35,316 nucleotides of DNA from Prochlorococcus sp. AG-335-I21 (GTDB lineage Bacteria > Cyanobacteriota > Cyanobacteriia > PCC-6307 > Cyanobiaceae). The DNA is taken from positions 1 through 35,316 of the forward strand of contig QBZO01000009.1 of assembly GCA_003282225.1 (NCBI GenBank), given 5' to 3'. The translations under genes and the position numbers were made by a program. Positions 27,366 to 35,316 of this stretch are shown here, piece by piece (the first letter of the stretch is position 1; every line of letters begins with the position of its first letter). Below the pieces are notes generated by a model. That model saw nothing but the letters and a program-made list of their open reading frames with translations, searched no databases and was not told the origin of the DNA.

Positions 27366-27455
27366 ATGTTGTTGTTTGCGAAAATGTTATATCTTTTATG
27401 GATGGTTTTAGGACTATTAATTCTTGCCTTATTTTGGGATTTTTCTTTTTGCTAA
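27366..27455 (+). CDS. Possible 29-residue membrane microprotein
   Basis: A short plus-strand frame from ATG 27366 to TAA 27455; an internal ATG at 27384 would give 23 residues. The product is almost entirely one hydrophobic helix (YLLWMVLGLLILALFW) with two Trp, the form of the single-helix proteins common in thylakoids, though it matches none that I know. It points away from the cpeS operon and its end overlaps the end of the opposing TVP38 gene by 27 bases. No good ribosome-binding site is visible. Chance is a serious alternative. Confidence 0.25.
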   Translation: MLLFAKMLYLLWMVLGLLILALFWDFSFC

Positions 27456-28064
27456 ACCTGAAATAGTTGCTAAAGCAAACATGCCTAAAAGAGCTATTCC
27501 CAGGAATAAACCTGCCCCCTGACTGACTCCAGCACCAACAGCCACAAGAATAGAATCACTGATTAGAAGACTTATTAGTAAAGCTGGGGTGAATATTTTC
27601 CACCGAGTTCCTCCAATACCGATTGCATAACTTAGAAAATCAAAAAGTCCAGTCATAAGGAGACCTGTCATTAGGAAGAAATTTTCTTCTAATTGGTTTT
27701 GATTGAAACTTTCAATTCTTTTCATTGCTTTTGGTCCTACTAACCCACGTACAGGATCACGACCAAAATATCTTGCAATGAAGAAAGCTGCTTGGCAAAA
27801 AACGATATCAGAAAAGACAATTGTTATATAACCTTTATGGAATCCCAGTAAGGAGCCTGCCAGAAGTGAATAAGCCGAACTAGGAAGAGCAGGTAAAATT
27901 ATACTTACTCCTCTGAGAACAAATATTCCAAAAGGTGCCCATATTCCCATACTTTCTACTTTGTTTCTAAGAGGCTCTATGCCATAGTTTTGTATGAAAT
28001 AAATTAATACAACAAATATTGCTATAAAAAAAACTACTGAGAGGAATTTTTGAATTTTATTCAT
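27429..28064 (-). CDS. TVP38/TMEM64 (DedA-like) membrane protein
   Basis: A 211-residue integral membrane protein of the SNARE-associated/VTT family, probably a lipid scramblase or transporter. Visible segments are an N-terminal helix (FLSVVFFIAIFVVLIYFI), the conserved GIWAPFGIFVLRG, PALPSSAYSLLAGSLLGFHKG (a re-entrant loop typical of the family) and three further hydrophobic segments, ending in a basic tail (LAKRKIPK). No partner gene is obvious, and it is not clearly in an operon. Confidence 0.85.
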   Translation of the reverse strand: MNKIQKFLSVVFFIAIFVVLIYFIQNYGIEPLRNKVESMGIWAPFGIFVLRGVSIILPALPSSAYSLLAGSLLGFHKGYITIVFSDIVFCQAAFFIARYFGRDPVRGLVGPKAMKRIESFNQNQLEENFFLMTGLLMTGLFDFLSYAIGIGGTRWKIFTPALLISLLISDSILVAVGAGVSQGAGLFLGIALLGMFALATISGLAKRKIPK

Positions 28065-28287
28065 TATTGGTCCGAAAATTTTTTAGAGCTAACTTAAGAA
28101 ATTAATAGTTGATTGTATCTATAATAGAAAGACTAATCAATAAAAATTTTTACATAGTTTTAATCTTATTTTTTTAATTTAGATTTTAGGCAAACTAAAT
28201 TAGTAAATTCTGAATCAAAATTGATAATTAATTAAGATTTATTATTTCAAAAATTCAATTTATTGATTTTCAATATTCGAAAATATT

Positions 28288-28707
28288 ATGATTCAAGCCA
28301 AGGAATGCTTTTCATCAAAACTTTTTGTAAATTTCTTGTCTTTTGTTCTGTCCATAATTTGCTCTTTTTGTATTTCAATAAAACAATCATATGCTTTGTC
28401 TCATGAATGGGTTGGAGGTCCAATTAGTGAATACGGCGAACAAATATGGGATAGAAAAAGTATAAAAAGGAATAAAGATGGCTCTGTTAGAGTATTGAGC
28501 AAATTTATTCCAAAAACTAAAAGTGAAATAACACAAGATATTATTTATACAATGGATATAAATTGTTTTGAGAAATCTTTTAGAGATGTTGATGTTTTCA
28601 CAGATGAGGAAAATAGTGGTTTAAATAATCTTGCTGATTGGCAAGATCCAAATGGAGACGAACTAATTTTGGGTGTGATTGGTCAAGTCTGTAGAGTTGA
28701 TAAATAA
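28288..28707 (+). CDS. Secreted protein of unknown function
   Basis: A 139-residue protein with a clear signal peptide: hydrophobic core FLSFVLSIICSFCISI and a likely cleavage after SYA (SYALSHEW). The mature part is about 100 residues, has several Trp and ends CRVDK with a second Cys in INCFEKSF, so one disulfide bond is possible. Both the secreted layout and the DG-rich C-terminal part suggest a periplasmic or lumenal protein. I do not recognise the family. The 223-base region upstream is A+T-rich and holds an 8-bp inverted repeat (28175-28202) and a TATAAT (28120-28125). Confidence 0.75.
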   Translation: MIQAKECFSSKLFVNFLSFVLSIICSFCISIKQSYALSHEWVGGPISEYGEQIWDRKSIKRNKDGSVRVLSKFIPKTKSEITQDIIYTMDINCFEKSFRDVDVFTDEENSGLNNLADWQDPNGDELILGVIGQVCRVDK

Positions 28708-28739
28708 AAATTTAAATTTATAAATATATAAATATTCAT

Positions 28740-28764
28740 AAAAAAAACCCGTCAAAGACAGGTT
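28740..28764 (-). terminator. Intrinsic terminator of tRNA-Phe
   Basis: On the minus strand an eight-pair stem, AACCTGTC with GACGGGTT (one G-T pair), with a three-base loop is followed by a run of eight T. It begins nine bases after the tRNA 3' end, the expected position. Confidence 0.8.
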
Positions 28765-28772
28765 TATAAAGG

Positions 28773-28845
28773 TGCCAGGACCCAGATTTGAACTGGGGAC
28801 ACGGCGATTTTCAGTCGCCTGCTCTACCAACTGAGCTATCCCGGC
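28773..28845 (-). tRNA. trnF: tRNA-Phe (GAA)
   Basis: A 73-base cloverleaf: acceptor stem GCCGGGA with TCCTGGC (one G-U pair), D arm with AGCTCAGTTGGTAGAGC, anticodon stem GGCGA/TCGCC around loop CTGAAAA (anticodon GAA), and T arm with GTTCAAATC. The base after the acceptor is A, followed in the genome by CCT, so the full CCA is not encoded and must be completed by a nucleotidyltransferase. Confidence 0.97.
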
Positions 28846-28936
28846 TCTAACTTATATACTCTAAATTAAGATGTGTAGTTTGTGAAACCCTTTCATTAAA
28901 TTTTTATATCTTGATTAAAGATTTAACTAAGAAAAT

Positions 28937-30169
28937 TTATTGATTTGCATTAATTGCTAATAAAGCTGTCCCAAATGAAGTCGTTTTTTTACATGAAACT
29001 ATGGGAATATTAATTACTCGTTCTCTTATTGCTCTCCATTGAGGATTTTTTGAACCTCCACCAGTAGTAACAATTCTTTTTGGAAATGAGCCTGTCAGTT
29101 CATGTAGTTTTTCCCATCCTTTCAATTCAATTCTTGCTAACCCCTCGAACAACGCTTGCAAATAAAGTGAGTCGCTTACTGGCCTGGGGTTAAGAATTGG
29201 CTCCAAAAAAGGATTATTAATAGGAAATCTCTCACCTCTGCTATTGAGTGGCAAAAGATTTAGGGAAGTTTCTTTTGAGGTATTTATTTGTCTGCTAAGT
29301 TCTTTTATTTCTAAATCAGAAAAAAATTGCGATAAAATTCCACAGCCAGCGTTTGATGCCCCTCCACATATCCAGTCTTCATTAACTCTATGGGATGTAA
29401 TTCCTTTTTCTTTAATTGGGGTCTTATTAATCTTTTTAACTACGATCGTGGTTCCTAAAACTGTTAGGCCTTCTTCTTTTTCCACTCCTGCAGCTAAAAA
29501 ATCTGCATTTGAATCAGTTGTCCCTGAAACTAATAGTATTTTCTTATTTAATTTGAACCTTTCGGCTAAGTCAGTATCGATTTGACCTAAGATTTTTCCA
29601 CTTTTAATTATTAGAGGTAAGCATTTTTGCCATGAAGTCTTGAGATAACTTTTTGGCCAAGATTCTTTTATTAGATCCCAACCAAGTTTGATATTATTGC
29701 CTTCTTCTCCATATGTCCAATCTTTCAAAAACCAGCCAGTTATTAAGTCAGATTGATGTCTCAAAAGAATATTTTCCCCAAATTTATCTATTAGTTTTAA
29801 TGCTTTAGCCAAACTACTGTATGGGGTTTGTAAATGATCATATCCAACCGTTATCGATTCAATAAGGATTTTTTTTTCATTACATGCTTGGTCATAAGGT
29901 ATGGCTTCTCCCATGGGATCACCCCTTAAATTGCAAGCGGTTAAAGTTCCAGAAGTGCCTGAGATTGCTAAATTAACAATATTGTTTTTTATATGAAGAG
30001 GTAAACTATCCAAAAGTTTCTCACAAGAATTAATCCAAGAGTTGGGATTTTTAAAGCCATATTGATAACGAACTGAATTAGAGTATTTTAATTCCTTGTT
30101 AAAGTTAATTATGGATATTCTTGCGCCGCTAGTCCCAAAATCTAACCCTCCAAAAAACTTATTAGGCAT
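28937..30169 (-). CDS. FGGY-family sugar kinase, probably D-ribulokinase
   Basis: Phosphorylates a sugar with ATP. The N-terminal GGLDFGTSGARISI is the phosphate-binding loop of the ASKHA fold; SGTSGTL, VSGTTDSNADFLAAGV and the C-terminal TTGGGSKNPQWRAIRER are typical FGGY signatures. At 410 residues it is shorter than ordinary xylulokinases (about 480-500) and fits the cyanobacterial/plant group shown in Synechococcus and Arabidopsis to act on D-ribulose; that assignment is inference from length and context. It starts six bases after the metK stop and is probably co-transcribed with it. Confidence 0.85.
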   Translation of the reverse strand: MPNKFFGGLDFGTSGARISIINFNKELKYSNSVRYQYGFKNPNSWINSCEKLLDSLPLHIKNNIVNLAISGTSGTLTACNLRGDPMGEAIPYDQACNEKKILIESITVGYDHLQTPYSSLAKALKLIDKFGENILLRHQSDLITGWFLKDWTYGEEGNNIKLGWDLIKESWPKSYLKTSWQKCLPLIIKSGKILGQIDTDLAERFKLNKKILLVSGTTDSNADFLAAGVEKEEGLTVLGTTIVVKKINKTPIKEKGITSHRVNEDWICGGASNAGCGILSQFFSDLEIKELSRQINTSKETSLNLLPLNSRGERFPINNPFLEPILNPRPVSDSLYLQALFEGLARIELKGWEKLHELTGSFPKRIVTTGGGSKNPQWRAIRERVINIPIVSCKKTTSFGTALLAINANQ

Positions 30170-30175
30170 AAATAT

Positions 30176-31417
30176 TTACAAAAAGTCTTTTGAAGCCTCT
30201 ATTAATTGGGCTGATTTTTTTTCTACACTTTCCCAAGGGAGGTTTAGATCATTTCTGCCAAAATGTCCATAAGATGCAGTTTTTCTGAAAAATTCACCAC
30301 CCATTTTTTTTGGTAGATTTCTTAAATCAAATTCTTTTATTATTGCTGCAGGCCTTAAATCAAAGTTCTTTTTAATTAGTTCTTCTAAATTATCTTGAGA
30401 AATAACACCTGTACCAAATGTTTCAACAAGAATTGAAATCGGTTTAGCAACTCCAATGGCATAACTTAATTGTACTTCTACCTTTTTTGCTAATTTTGCA
30501 TTAACAATACTTTTGGCTACATAACGTGCTGCGTATGCAGCTGATCTGTCAACTTTAGTAGGATCCTTCCCAGAGAATGCACCACCTCCATGCCTTGCAT
30601 ATCCTCCATAAGTATCTACAATTATTTTTCTGCCCGTGAGTCCTGCATCCCCTTGAGGCCCTCCTACAACAAATTTACCTGTGGGGTTTACTAGGAATCT
30701 TGTCTTTTTACTTATTGGTTTGATTTCTAAATCTTCTGTTGCTGGTAATACAACATTGATCCATAAATCTTCTTTTATCTTTTGACGAATTTCTTCTTCA
30801 TTTGTAAGTCCATCAATCTCCTCCGTATGCTGAGTTGAAATTAAAATGGTGTTTATTGAAACTGGGACCCCTTTTTTGTAATCAATACTTACTTGAGTTT
30901 TTCCATCAGGCAGAAGATAATTAAGTACTTTTTCATGTCTTACTTTTGCAAGTTGTAATGCTAATCTGTGAGCCAAGCTAATTGGTAATGGCATTAATTC
31001 AGGTGTCTCATCACACGCATAGCCAAACATTATCCCCTGATCACCAGCTCCAGTATTGTTTTCTAAATCCTCGTTGATATCATCGGCTTCATTTACTCCT
31101 TGGGAAATATCAGGTGATTGCTCGTCAAGAGCCACTAAAACAGCGCAGCTATTTGAGTCAAAACCCCCAGCTTTTGAACCTTCATATCCAATTTCTTTAA
31201 TTACTTTTCTGACAAGTTTTATATAATCAAGCTTTGCTCTAGAAGTTATTTCACCAGTAAGTAAACAAAGACCAGTGTTGACTACGGTTTCGCAGGCTAC
31301 TCTACTTTCTGGGTCTTCAGTTAATAAAGCATCTAAGACAGCGTCACTGATTTGATCACATATCTTGTCAGGATGCCCTTCAGTTACTGATTCAGAAGTA
31401 AAAATAAAATCACTCAT
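30176..31417 (-). CDS. metK: S-adenosylmethionine synthetase
   Basis: Makes S-adenosylmethionine from methionine and ATP. The 413-residue enzyme has the standard signatures: [32 protein letters not shown] (methionine site) and [19 protein letters not shown] (phosphate loop). SAM feeds chlorophyll methylation and polyamine synthesis; mtnP, elsewhere in the window, recycles one of the by-products. I found no recognisable SAM riboswitch in the 138-base spacer upstream. Confidence 0.97.
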   Translation of the reverse strand: MSDFIFTSESVTEGHPDKICDQISDAVLDALLTEDPESRVACETVVNTGLCLLTGEITSRAKLDYIKLVRKVIKEIGYEGSKAGGFDSNSCAVLVALDEQSPDISQGVNEADDINEDLENNTGAGDQGIMFGYACDETPELMPLPISLAHRLALQLAKVRHEKVLNYLLPDGKTQVSIDYKKGVPVSINTILISTQHTEEIDGLTNEEEIRQKIKEDLWINVVLPATEDLEIKPISKKTRFLVNPTGKFVVGGPQGDAGLTGRKIIVDTYGGYARHGGGAFSGKDPTKVDRSAAYAARYVAKSIVNAKLAKKVEVQLSYAIGVAKPISILVETFGTGVISQDNLEELIKKNFDLRPAAIIKEFDLRNLPKKMGGEFFRKTASYGHFGRNDLNLPWESVEKKSAQLIEASKDFL

Positions 31418-31555
31418 TTATTAATAATTTATGAATAATCTAATCCTAAATTAAACTGCAAATATTAATCAATAGTTATTAACTTGAGATTACAATAATT
31501 TTTCTGATCTAAAATGAATTTGTTAATTAGTTATTAAAAAATTTAAAATAAGAGT

Positions 31556-32629
31556 TTACGCGTTTTCTGCAATTTCTATTGTCTGCCCCTCATTCTCATC
31601 AGTTTGCTCAAGTAACATTTGCTTATATTTTGCAGCCATTTCTTCAGCTTTATTAAAAACTTTTTGTGGGTCAGTTAGCATATCACCTGGTTCAGGTTCT
31701 AGAGCTTTGGTTGATAAAGAGATTCTTCCTCTCTCGGAATCTAAGTCTATTATCATTACTTTCATCTGATCATTTACATTTAAAACATTATGAGGTGTTT
31801 CAATATGTTCATGACTAATTTCTGAAATATGTAGAAGACCACTTACACCACCGATATCAATAAAAGCTCCATAAGGTTTTATTCCCTTTACGGAACCTAC
31901 AACAACTTCCCCGACTTCAAGTCTATTCATTTTTTTCTCAACTAAAGCTCTTCTATGACTTAAAACTAATCTGTTTCTTTCTTCATCCACCTCAAGAAAT
32001 TTTAGAGGTAAATATTCTCCTTCCAAATCTTCTTTTATTTTTCTGGCACTAATATGAGATCCAGGTATAAAACCTCTCAATCCTTCAACTCTGACTAAAG
32101 CCCCACCCCTGTTTGTTGCAAAAACCTCGGAATATATAGTCGCATCTTCTTTTTGTAATTGTCTGACTCTTTCCCATGCTCTTTGATATTCTATCCTTCT
32201 AATTGATAAAGCTAACTGCCCATCTTCATTCTCCTCACTCATTATAAAAAATTCTCTACTTTCTGAAGGTTGTAAAACATCACTTAGTCCTTCAACTCTA
32301 TTTATAGAAACTTCTTGCATAGGCATAAAAGCTGCAGTTTTAGCTCCTATATCTATCATGGCTCCTTTAGGTTCTAAAGCAAAAACTGTACCTTTTACAA
32401 GATCGCCAGGTTTGAAATTATAATCATACTTTCCTAATAATGATGCAAACTCTTCTTGAGTAAACCCTGCTGTATCCAAATCACTATTTCGTCTGCTTGA
32501 AGAAGAATCTGCAGATGGAATATCTTTATGGTCAAATGATAAATCTTCCTCTTTTGGAGTCTCAGAAGTATTTTCTTCTACGGTTGAATTTTCAACTTCT
32601 TTTACGATTTGGGTAGGATTTTCGATCAT
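31556..32629 (-). CDS. rpsA: 30S ribosomal protein S1 (three-domain cyanobacterial type)
   Basis: Binds mRNA at the 30S platform and promotes initiation. The 357-residue protein has a low-complexity acidic/Ser-rich N terminus (about 1-55) and three S1 RNA-binding domains at about 73-143, 161-226 and 239-307, the last with the classic VKGIKPYGAFIDIGG strand pair. The Glu/Gln-rich tail is short. E. coli S1 has six domains; the three-domain form is usual in cyanobacteria and plastids. The spacer upstream to nrdR carries an inverted repeat. Confidence 0.94.
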   Translation of the reverse strand: MIENPTQIVKEVENSTVEENTSETPKEEDLSFDHKDIPSADSSSSRRNSDLDTAGFTQEEFASLLGKYDYNFKPGDLVKGTVFALEPKGAMIDIGAKTAAFMPMQEVSINRVEGLSDVLQPSESREFFIMSEENEDGQLALSIRRIEYQRAWERVRQLQKEDATIYSEVFATNRGGALVRVEGLRGFIPGSHISARKIKEDLEGEYLPLKFLEVDEERNRLVLSHRRALVEKKMNRLEVGEVVVGSVKGIKPYGAFIDIGGVSGLLHISEISHEHIETPHNVLNVNDQMKVMIIDLDSERGRISLSTKALEPEPGDMLTDPQKVFNKAEEMAAKYKQMLLEQTDENEGQTIEIAENA

Positions 32630-32672
32630 TTGTTAAAACGCAGACCACCTAAGATGGTTAGAAAGGAATGCT

Positions 32673-32735
32673 TTTAGCCTGCAAACTAAAGAGCAAATTA
32701 TTTGTAAGTTATATTCTACACTTTAGTAGGCTAAA
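32673..32735 (-). repeat. Interrupted inverted repeat in the nrdR-rpsA spacer
   Basis: TTTAGCCT-gcaa-ACTAAAG (32673-32691) is complementary to CTTTAGT-AGGCTAAA (32721-32735), giving 15 base pairs with one four-base bulge around a 29-base loop. The outer end starts one base after the nrdR stop codon on the minus strand. The rpsA start is 44 bases beyond the other arm. It may end nrdR transcripts or fold in the rpsA leader. Confidence 0.45.
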
Positions 32736-32736
32736 T

Positions 32737-33216
32737 TTATAAAATTGAAGCTAATTCGTTTTTTGAACTACCTTTTAGGGATTCAAGAGTGGAGACAAAG
32801 TCTTTTACCCCATTAAACTTCCTATAGACTGATGCATATCTTATATAAGCAACTTCGTTTTCTTTCCTTAAGCCTTTAAGAATTAATTCTCCAATTTGAG
32901 AAGATTTGATATCTTTATTTGAGTCTTGTACGATTTGCGATTCAATTGAGTCAACAAAATTAATAATCGCTTCTCTCGAAAATGTTGTTTTTTCGCATGC
33001 TCTAGATATTCCAGTAATTAATTTATCTTTATTAAACAATTCCCTGCTCCCATCCTTTTTAAGAACAGAAATTGGCATTGTTTCAACTCTTTCATATGTG
33101 GTAAATCTAAAGCTGCAATTTAAACACTCTCTTCTTCTTCTGACACTTTTCCCAGTATCAGCAGATCTTGATTCTAAAACTCTGCTATCTGTATTTTGAC
33201 AGGTTGGACACTGCAT
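32737..33216 (-). CDS. nrdR: Transcriptional repressor NrdR
   Basis: A nucleotide-sensing repressor of ribonucleotide reductase genes. The 159-residue form starts at the ATG at 33216 ([17 protein letters not shown]); the longer frame to 33240 adds eight unlikely residues ahead of the zinc ribbon. The four zinc cysteines are CPTC and CLNC, followed by [10 protein letters not shown] and an ATP-cone domain ([20 protein letters not shown]). Its targets are not in this window. Confidence 0.95.
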   Translation of the reverse strand: MQCPTCQNTDSRVLESRSADTGKSVRRRRECLNCSFRFTTYERVETMPISVLKKDGSRELFNKDKLITGISRACEKTTFSREAIINFVDSIESQIVQDSNKDIKSSQIGELILKGLRKENEVAYIRYASVYRKFNGVKDFVSTLESLKGSSKNELASIL

Positions 33217-33281
33217 ATAGTGAATTAATACAATCTTCAACTCTAATAGTAGATTAATATCACGATAATGAAAAGTAGCAA

Positions 33282-33316
33282 AAAAAAACCCTCCTAATTG
33301 ACGGAGGGTTTTTTAT
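33282..33316 (-). terminator. Terminator after psbB-psbT, able to act in both directions
   Basis: ACCCTCC (33288-33294) and GGAGGGT (33303-33309) form a strong GC-containing stem with an eight-base loop. A run of A lies to the left and a run of T to the right, so both strands have a U-tract. It lies just downstream of psbT (stop at 33319) on the minus strand and upstream of nrdR, and should separate the two transcripts. Confidence 0.85.
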
Positions 33317-33318
33317 CT

Positions 33319-33417
33319 TTATTTCCTATCGAATTTAGGGGGATCTCTAAAAGCGACTGCAAAAAATAAAGTTACAACTGCGAGAGTTAAAATAAGAACG
33401 TAAGCAAAAGCTTCCAT
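33319..33417 (-). CDS. psbT: Photosystem II protein T
   Basis: A 32-residue single-helix subunit of photosystem II near the dimer interface. The sequence begins [19 protein letters not shown] and ends [10 protein letters not shown], as expected. It lies 24 bases downstream of psbB and upstream of the terminator, so psbB-psbT forms an operon. Confidence 0.96.
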   Translation of the reverse strand: MEAFAYVLILTLAVVTLFFAVAFRDPPKFDRK

Positions 33418-33441
33418 GAGAAAAAAATAATAAAGTTTAGT

Positions 33442-34965
33442 TTAAACCCTTCCTGGGATTCTTCTAGTGGTTTCATCACCAAGTTTCTTAAAGAGACCAA
33501 ACTCAACTTGATCTCCTATCTCAGCGTCAATTCCAGCAAAGGAGTCTCTGTAAAGAGTTCTTGAAGCATGCCACCAATGACCAAATAAGAATAATAATCC
33601 GAAACATAAATGTGCATAAGTAAACCAAGCTCTTGGGGAACTTCGGAATACACCATCTGATTTATAAGTTTCTCTATCAAATTTGAAAGCTTCACCAAGC
33701 TGGGCTTTCCTAGCTAGTCTTTTTACCACAGCAGGATCTGTAAATGTTTGCCCATTAAGATCACCTCCGTAGATAGTAGCTGTAATGCCAGTTTGTTCAA
33801 ATGAATACTTTGCTTCAGCTCTTCTAAAGGGGATATCAGCTCTTACATTTCCTTCTTTATCTTCCAAAATAACTGGGAAATTTTCAAAGAAGTTTGGAAT
33901 TCTTCTAACTTCTAAGTCATTACCCTCTTTATCTTGAAAAGCAATATGTCCTTGCCAACCTGTTGGTAAACCATCTCCATTGACAAGAGCTCCAACCCTA
34001 AATAGGCCACCCTTGGCAGGACTGTTCCCTACATAATCGTAGAATGCAAGCTTCTCTGGGATTGAGGCGTATGCTTCTTCCCTGGTCGCTCCATTATCAA
34101 TAGCAGTTTGAACTCTTCTATTTATTTCAGTTTTGAAGTAACCGGAATCCCATTGATATCTAGTAGGACCAAATAATTCAACAGGTGTGGTGGCAGAGCC
34201 GTACCACATTGTTCCTGCGACAACAAATGACACAAAAAGAACAGCAGCTAATGCACTAGCTAATACTCCTTCAAGACTTCCGAGCTTTAATGCTCTATAA
34301 AGTCTTTCTCCTGGTCTATTAGTTATGTGAAATATTCCACCAATAATACCAAGAAGCCCTGCCGCAATATGATTTGCAACTATTCCACCTGGATTAAATG
34401 GATTAAAGCCATCTGCTCCCCAAGATGGATTAACAGGTTCTACATGACCAGTTAATCCATAGGGATCTGAGACCCAAATCCCAACATTGGCACAATGAAA
34501 AGCTCCGAATCCAAAGCAAGTAATTCCTGCTAAAAGAAGATGGATTCCAAATATTCTTGGAAGATCAAGGGCAGGTTCTCCTGTTCTTTCATCTTCCCAT
34601 AAATCTAAATCCCAATATGTCCAATGCCAGATTGAAGCAAGCATTAAAAGTCCACTAAAAACAATGTGGGCAGCGGCTACCCCTTCAAAACTCCAGAATC
34701 CCGGATCGACTCCGGTAGCTCCAGTAATATCCCATCCGTTCCAACTACTTGTGATCCCTAATCTTGCCATAAATGGCATAACATACATTCCCTGTCTCCA
34801 CATTGGATTGAGAACTGCGTCTGAAGGATCAAAAATGGCTAATTCATATAAAGCCATAGAACCGGCCCAGCCGGCTAATAATGCAGTATGCATAAGATGA
34901 ACAGCCAGTAGTCGACCTGGGTCGTTAATAACTACTGTGTGAACTCGATACCAAGGCAATCCCAT
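33442..34965 (-). CDS. psbB: Photosystem II CP47 chlorophyll-binding protein
   Basis: The inner antenna protein CP47 that passes energy to the photosystem II reaction centre. The 507-residue protein starts with [18 protein letters not shown] and has six membrane helices with histidine chlorophyll ligands ([63 protein letters not shown] and the C-terminal [16 protein letters not shown]), plus the large lumenal loop before the last helix. It is divergent from the ferredoxin gene across about 223 bases. Confidence 0.98.
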   Translation of the reverse strand: MGLPWYRVHTVVINDPGRLLAVHLMHTALLAGWAGSMALYELAIFDPSDAVLNPMWRQGMYVMPFMARLGITSSWNGWDITGATGVDPGFWSFEGVAAAHIVFSGLLMLASIWHWTYWDLDLWEDERTGEPALDLPRIFGIHLLLAGITCFGFGAFHCANVGIWVSDPYGLTGHVEPVNPSWGADGFNPFNPGGIVANHIAAGLLGIIGGIFHITNRPGERLYRALKLGSLEGVLASALAAVLFVSFVVAGTMWYGSATTPVELFGPTRYQWDSGYFKTEINRRVQTAIDNGATREEAYASIPEKLAFYDYVGNSPAKGGLFRVGALVNGDGLPTGWQGHIAFQDKEGNDLEVRRIPNFFENFPVILEDKEGNVRADIPFRRAEAKYSFEQTGITATIYGGDLNGQTFTDPAVVKRLARKAQLGEAFKFDRETYKSDGVFRSSPRAWFTYAHLCFGLLFLFGHWWHASRTLYRDSFAGIDAEIGDQVEFGLFKKLGDETTRRIPGRV

Positions 34966-35105
34966 CGGTTAAAAATCTTGTAACGATGCTGAATAAACAG
35001 CTAAACATCATGATAGTAGGGGTTTTTTGGGCTTTGAGAGAGTTTTGTAAATAAATTAATTTTGTTAGTAAAACTGGGCAGATAACCTCGTATCACTTTA
35101 TTTTC

Positions 35106-35120
35106 AGGTAATTTTTACCT
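35106..35120. promoter_or_regulatory. Inverted repeat between psbB and the ferredoxin gene
   Basis: AGGTAA and TTACCT flank a three-base TTT, so the 15-base site is symmetric. It sits in the 223-base divergent spacer, nearer the ferredoxin gene (its start is 69 bases downstream). A regulator-binding site or small hairpin is possible. It is not an NtcA site, which would need GTA-N8-TAC. The rest of the spacer is A+T-rich, with a TACTAT-like -10 for psbB near 35013-35018 at low confidence. Confidence 0.3.
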
Positions 35121-35188
35121 AAATTATGTTAATATTTTGGTCACAATTCTCAAAGTAAAGCGCCAAAATAGACAAAAATAACAAAAAA

Positions 35189-35316
35189 ATGACAACTATC
35201 AGATTCATCCGAGAAGGTATTGATATCCAATGTAAACCTGGCGAAAATTTAAGAGAGTTAGTAATCAAAGAGAAATTACAACTTTATGGATTAAAGGGCA
35301 TTTTAGGAAACTGCGG
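35189..35316 (+). CDS. 2Fe-2S ferredoxin-like protein, cut by the window end
   Basis: The first 42 codons of a plant-type [2Fe-2S] ferredoxin fold: TTIRFIREGIDIQCKPGENL is the N-terminal beta hairpin and the sequence runs up to KGILGNCG, the start of the cluster-binding loop, where the window stops. The ligand pattern looks like the GxCG of a divergent ferredoxin rather than the standard photosynthetic PetF (CxxGxCxxC), but the rest is missing. It is divergent from psbB, a neighbourhood I recall for picocyanobacteria. The electron partner is unknown. Confidence 0.75.
   Translation, partial: MTTIRFIREGIDIQCKPGENLRELVIKEKLQLYGLKGILGNC

Noticed and set aside
31418-31555. Possible SAM riboswitch before metK
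   Set aside because: The spacer is A+T-rich with no GC-containing stems or recognisable SAM-riboswitch core that I can see.
1-35316. CRISPR arrays, insertion sequences, prophage or genomic-island signs
   Set aside because: No spaced direct repeats, transposase or integrase genes or composition breaks were seen; the tRNA-Phe gene has no repeated 3' fragment or integrase nearby.

Overview
The window looks like a core chromosomal segment of a high-light-adapted Prochlorococcus, a marine picocyanobacterium close to the MED4 type. The evidence is strongly A+T-rich DNA, very short spacers with many overlapping genes, photosystem genes (psbE-psbF-psbL-psbJ, psbB-psbT), ndhC-ndhK-ndhJ, chlD, ycf48 and a rubredoxin with a membrane tail. 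The clearest sign is a lone, degenerate phycoerythrin beta subunit (cpeB) with its bilin lyase (cpeS) and no alpha subunit beside it. I see no insertion sequence, phage gene, CRISPR array or rRNA operon. This is mostly housekeeping DNA, and I found no convincing undescribed multi-gene system.

Layout. Positions 1-5.7 kb: a phosphohexomutase cut by the window edge, an ITP/XTP pyrophosphatase (rdgB), a carotenoid cleavage oxygenase, hisB, fabI and a thioredoxin-fold protein. 5.7-9.5 kb: a DegT/StrS aminotransferase, then on the minus strand folK, a NUDIX hydrolase and a photolyase. 9.5-14.9 kb: chlD, an MCE protein with its ABC ATPase (MlaD/MlaF type), and a CofD/YvcK-like protein with an N-terminal membrane region. 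14.9-18.9 kb: ndhC-K-J facing away from a photosystem-assembly and cytochrome b559 cluster (rubredoxin, ycf48, psbE-F-L-J). 18.9-25.9 kb: methylthioadenosine phosphorylase facing away from an oxidoreductase-SelD fusion, then a CCA-type nucleotidyltransferase, a UvrD/PcrA helicase and a small unknown. 26.1-28.7 kb: cpeB and cpeS tail to tail, a 59-codon gene overlapping the cpeS start, a TVP38/DedA membrane protein and a secreted unknown. 28.7-35.3 kb: tRNA-Phe, an FGGY kinase (probably D-ribulokinase), metK, rpsA, nrdR, psbT and psbB on the minus strand, then the start of a 2Fe-2S ferredoxin.

How the genes work together. Several make or assemble thylakoid complexes: Ycf48 and rubredoxin help build photosystem II, whose subunits PsbE/F/L/J and CP47/PsbT are encoded here. 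NdhC/K/J form part of the NDH-1 membrane-arm junction, and ChlD feeds chlorophyll synthesis. MetK makes S-adenosylmethionine, and the MTA phosphorylase salvages a product of its use. The tRNA-Phe gene does not encode its full CCA end, so it needs the nucleotidyltransferase type encoded at 22-23 kb.

The best leads are the 59-codon gene overlapping cpeS with a TATAAT box upstream, the residue-by-residue decay of cpeB, a perfect 10-bp hairpin abutting the likely ribosome-binding site of the carotenoid oxygenase, an inverted repeat in the nrdR-rpsA spacer, and a possible 29-residue membrane microprotein. All similarities are judged by eye from motifs; no database search was run.
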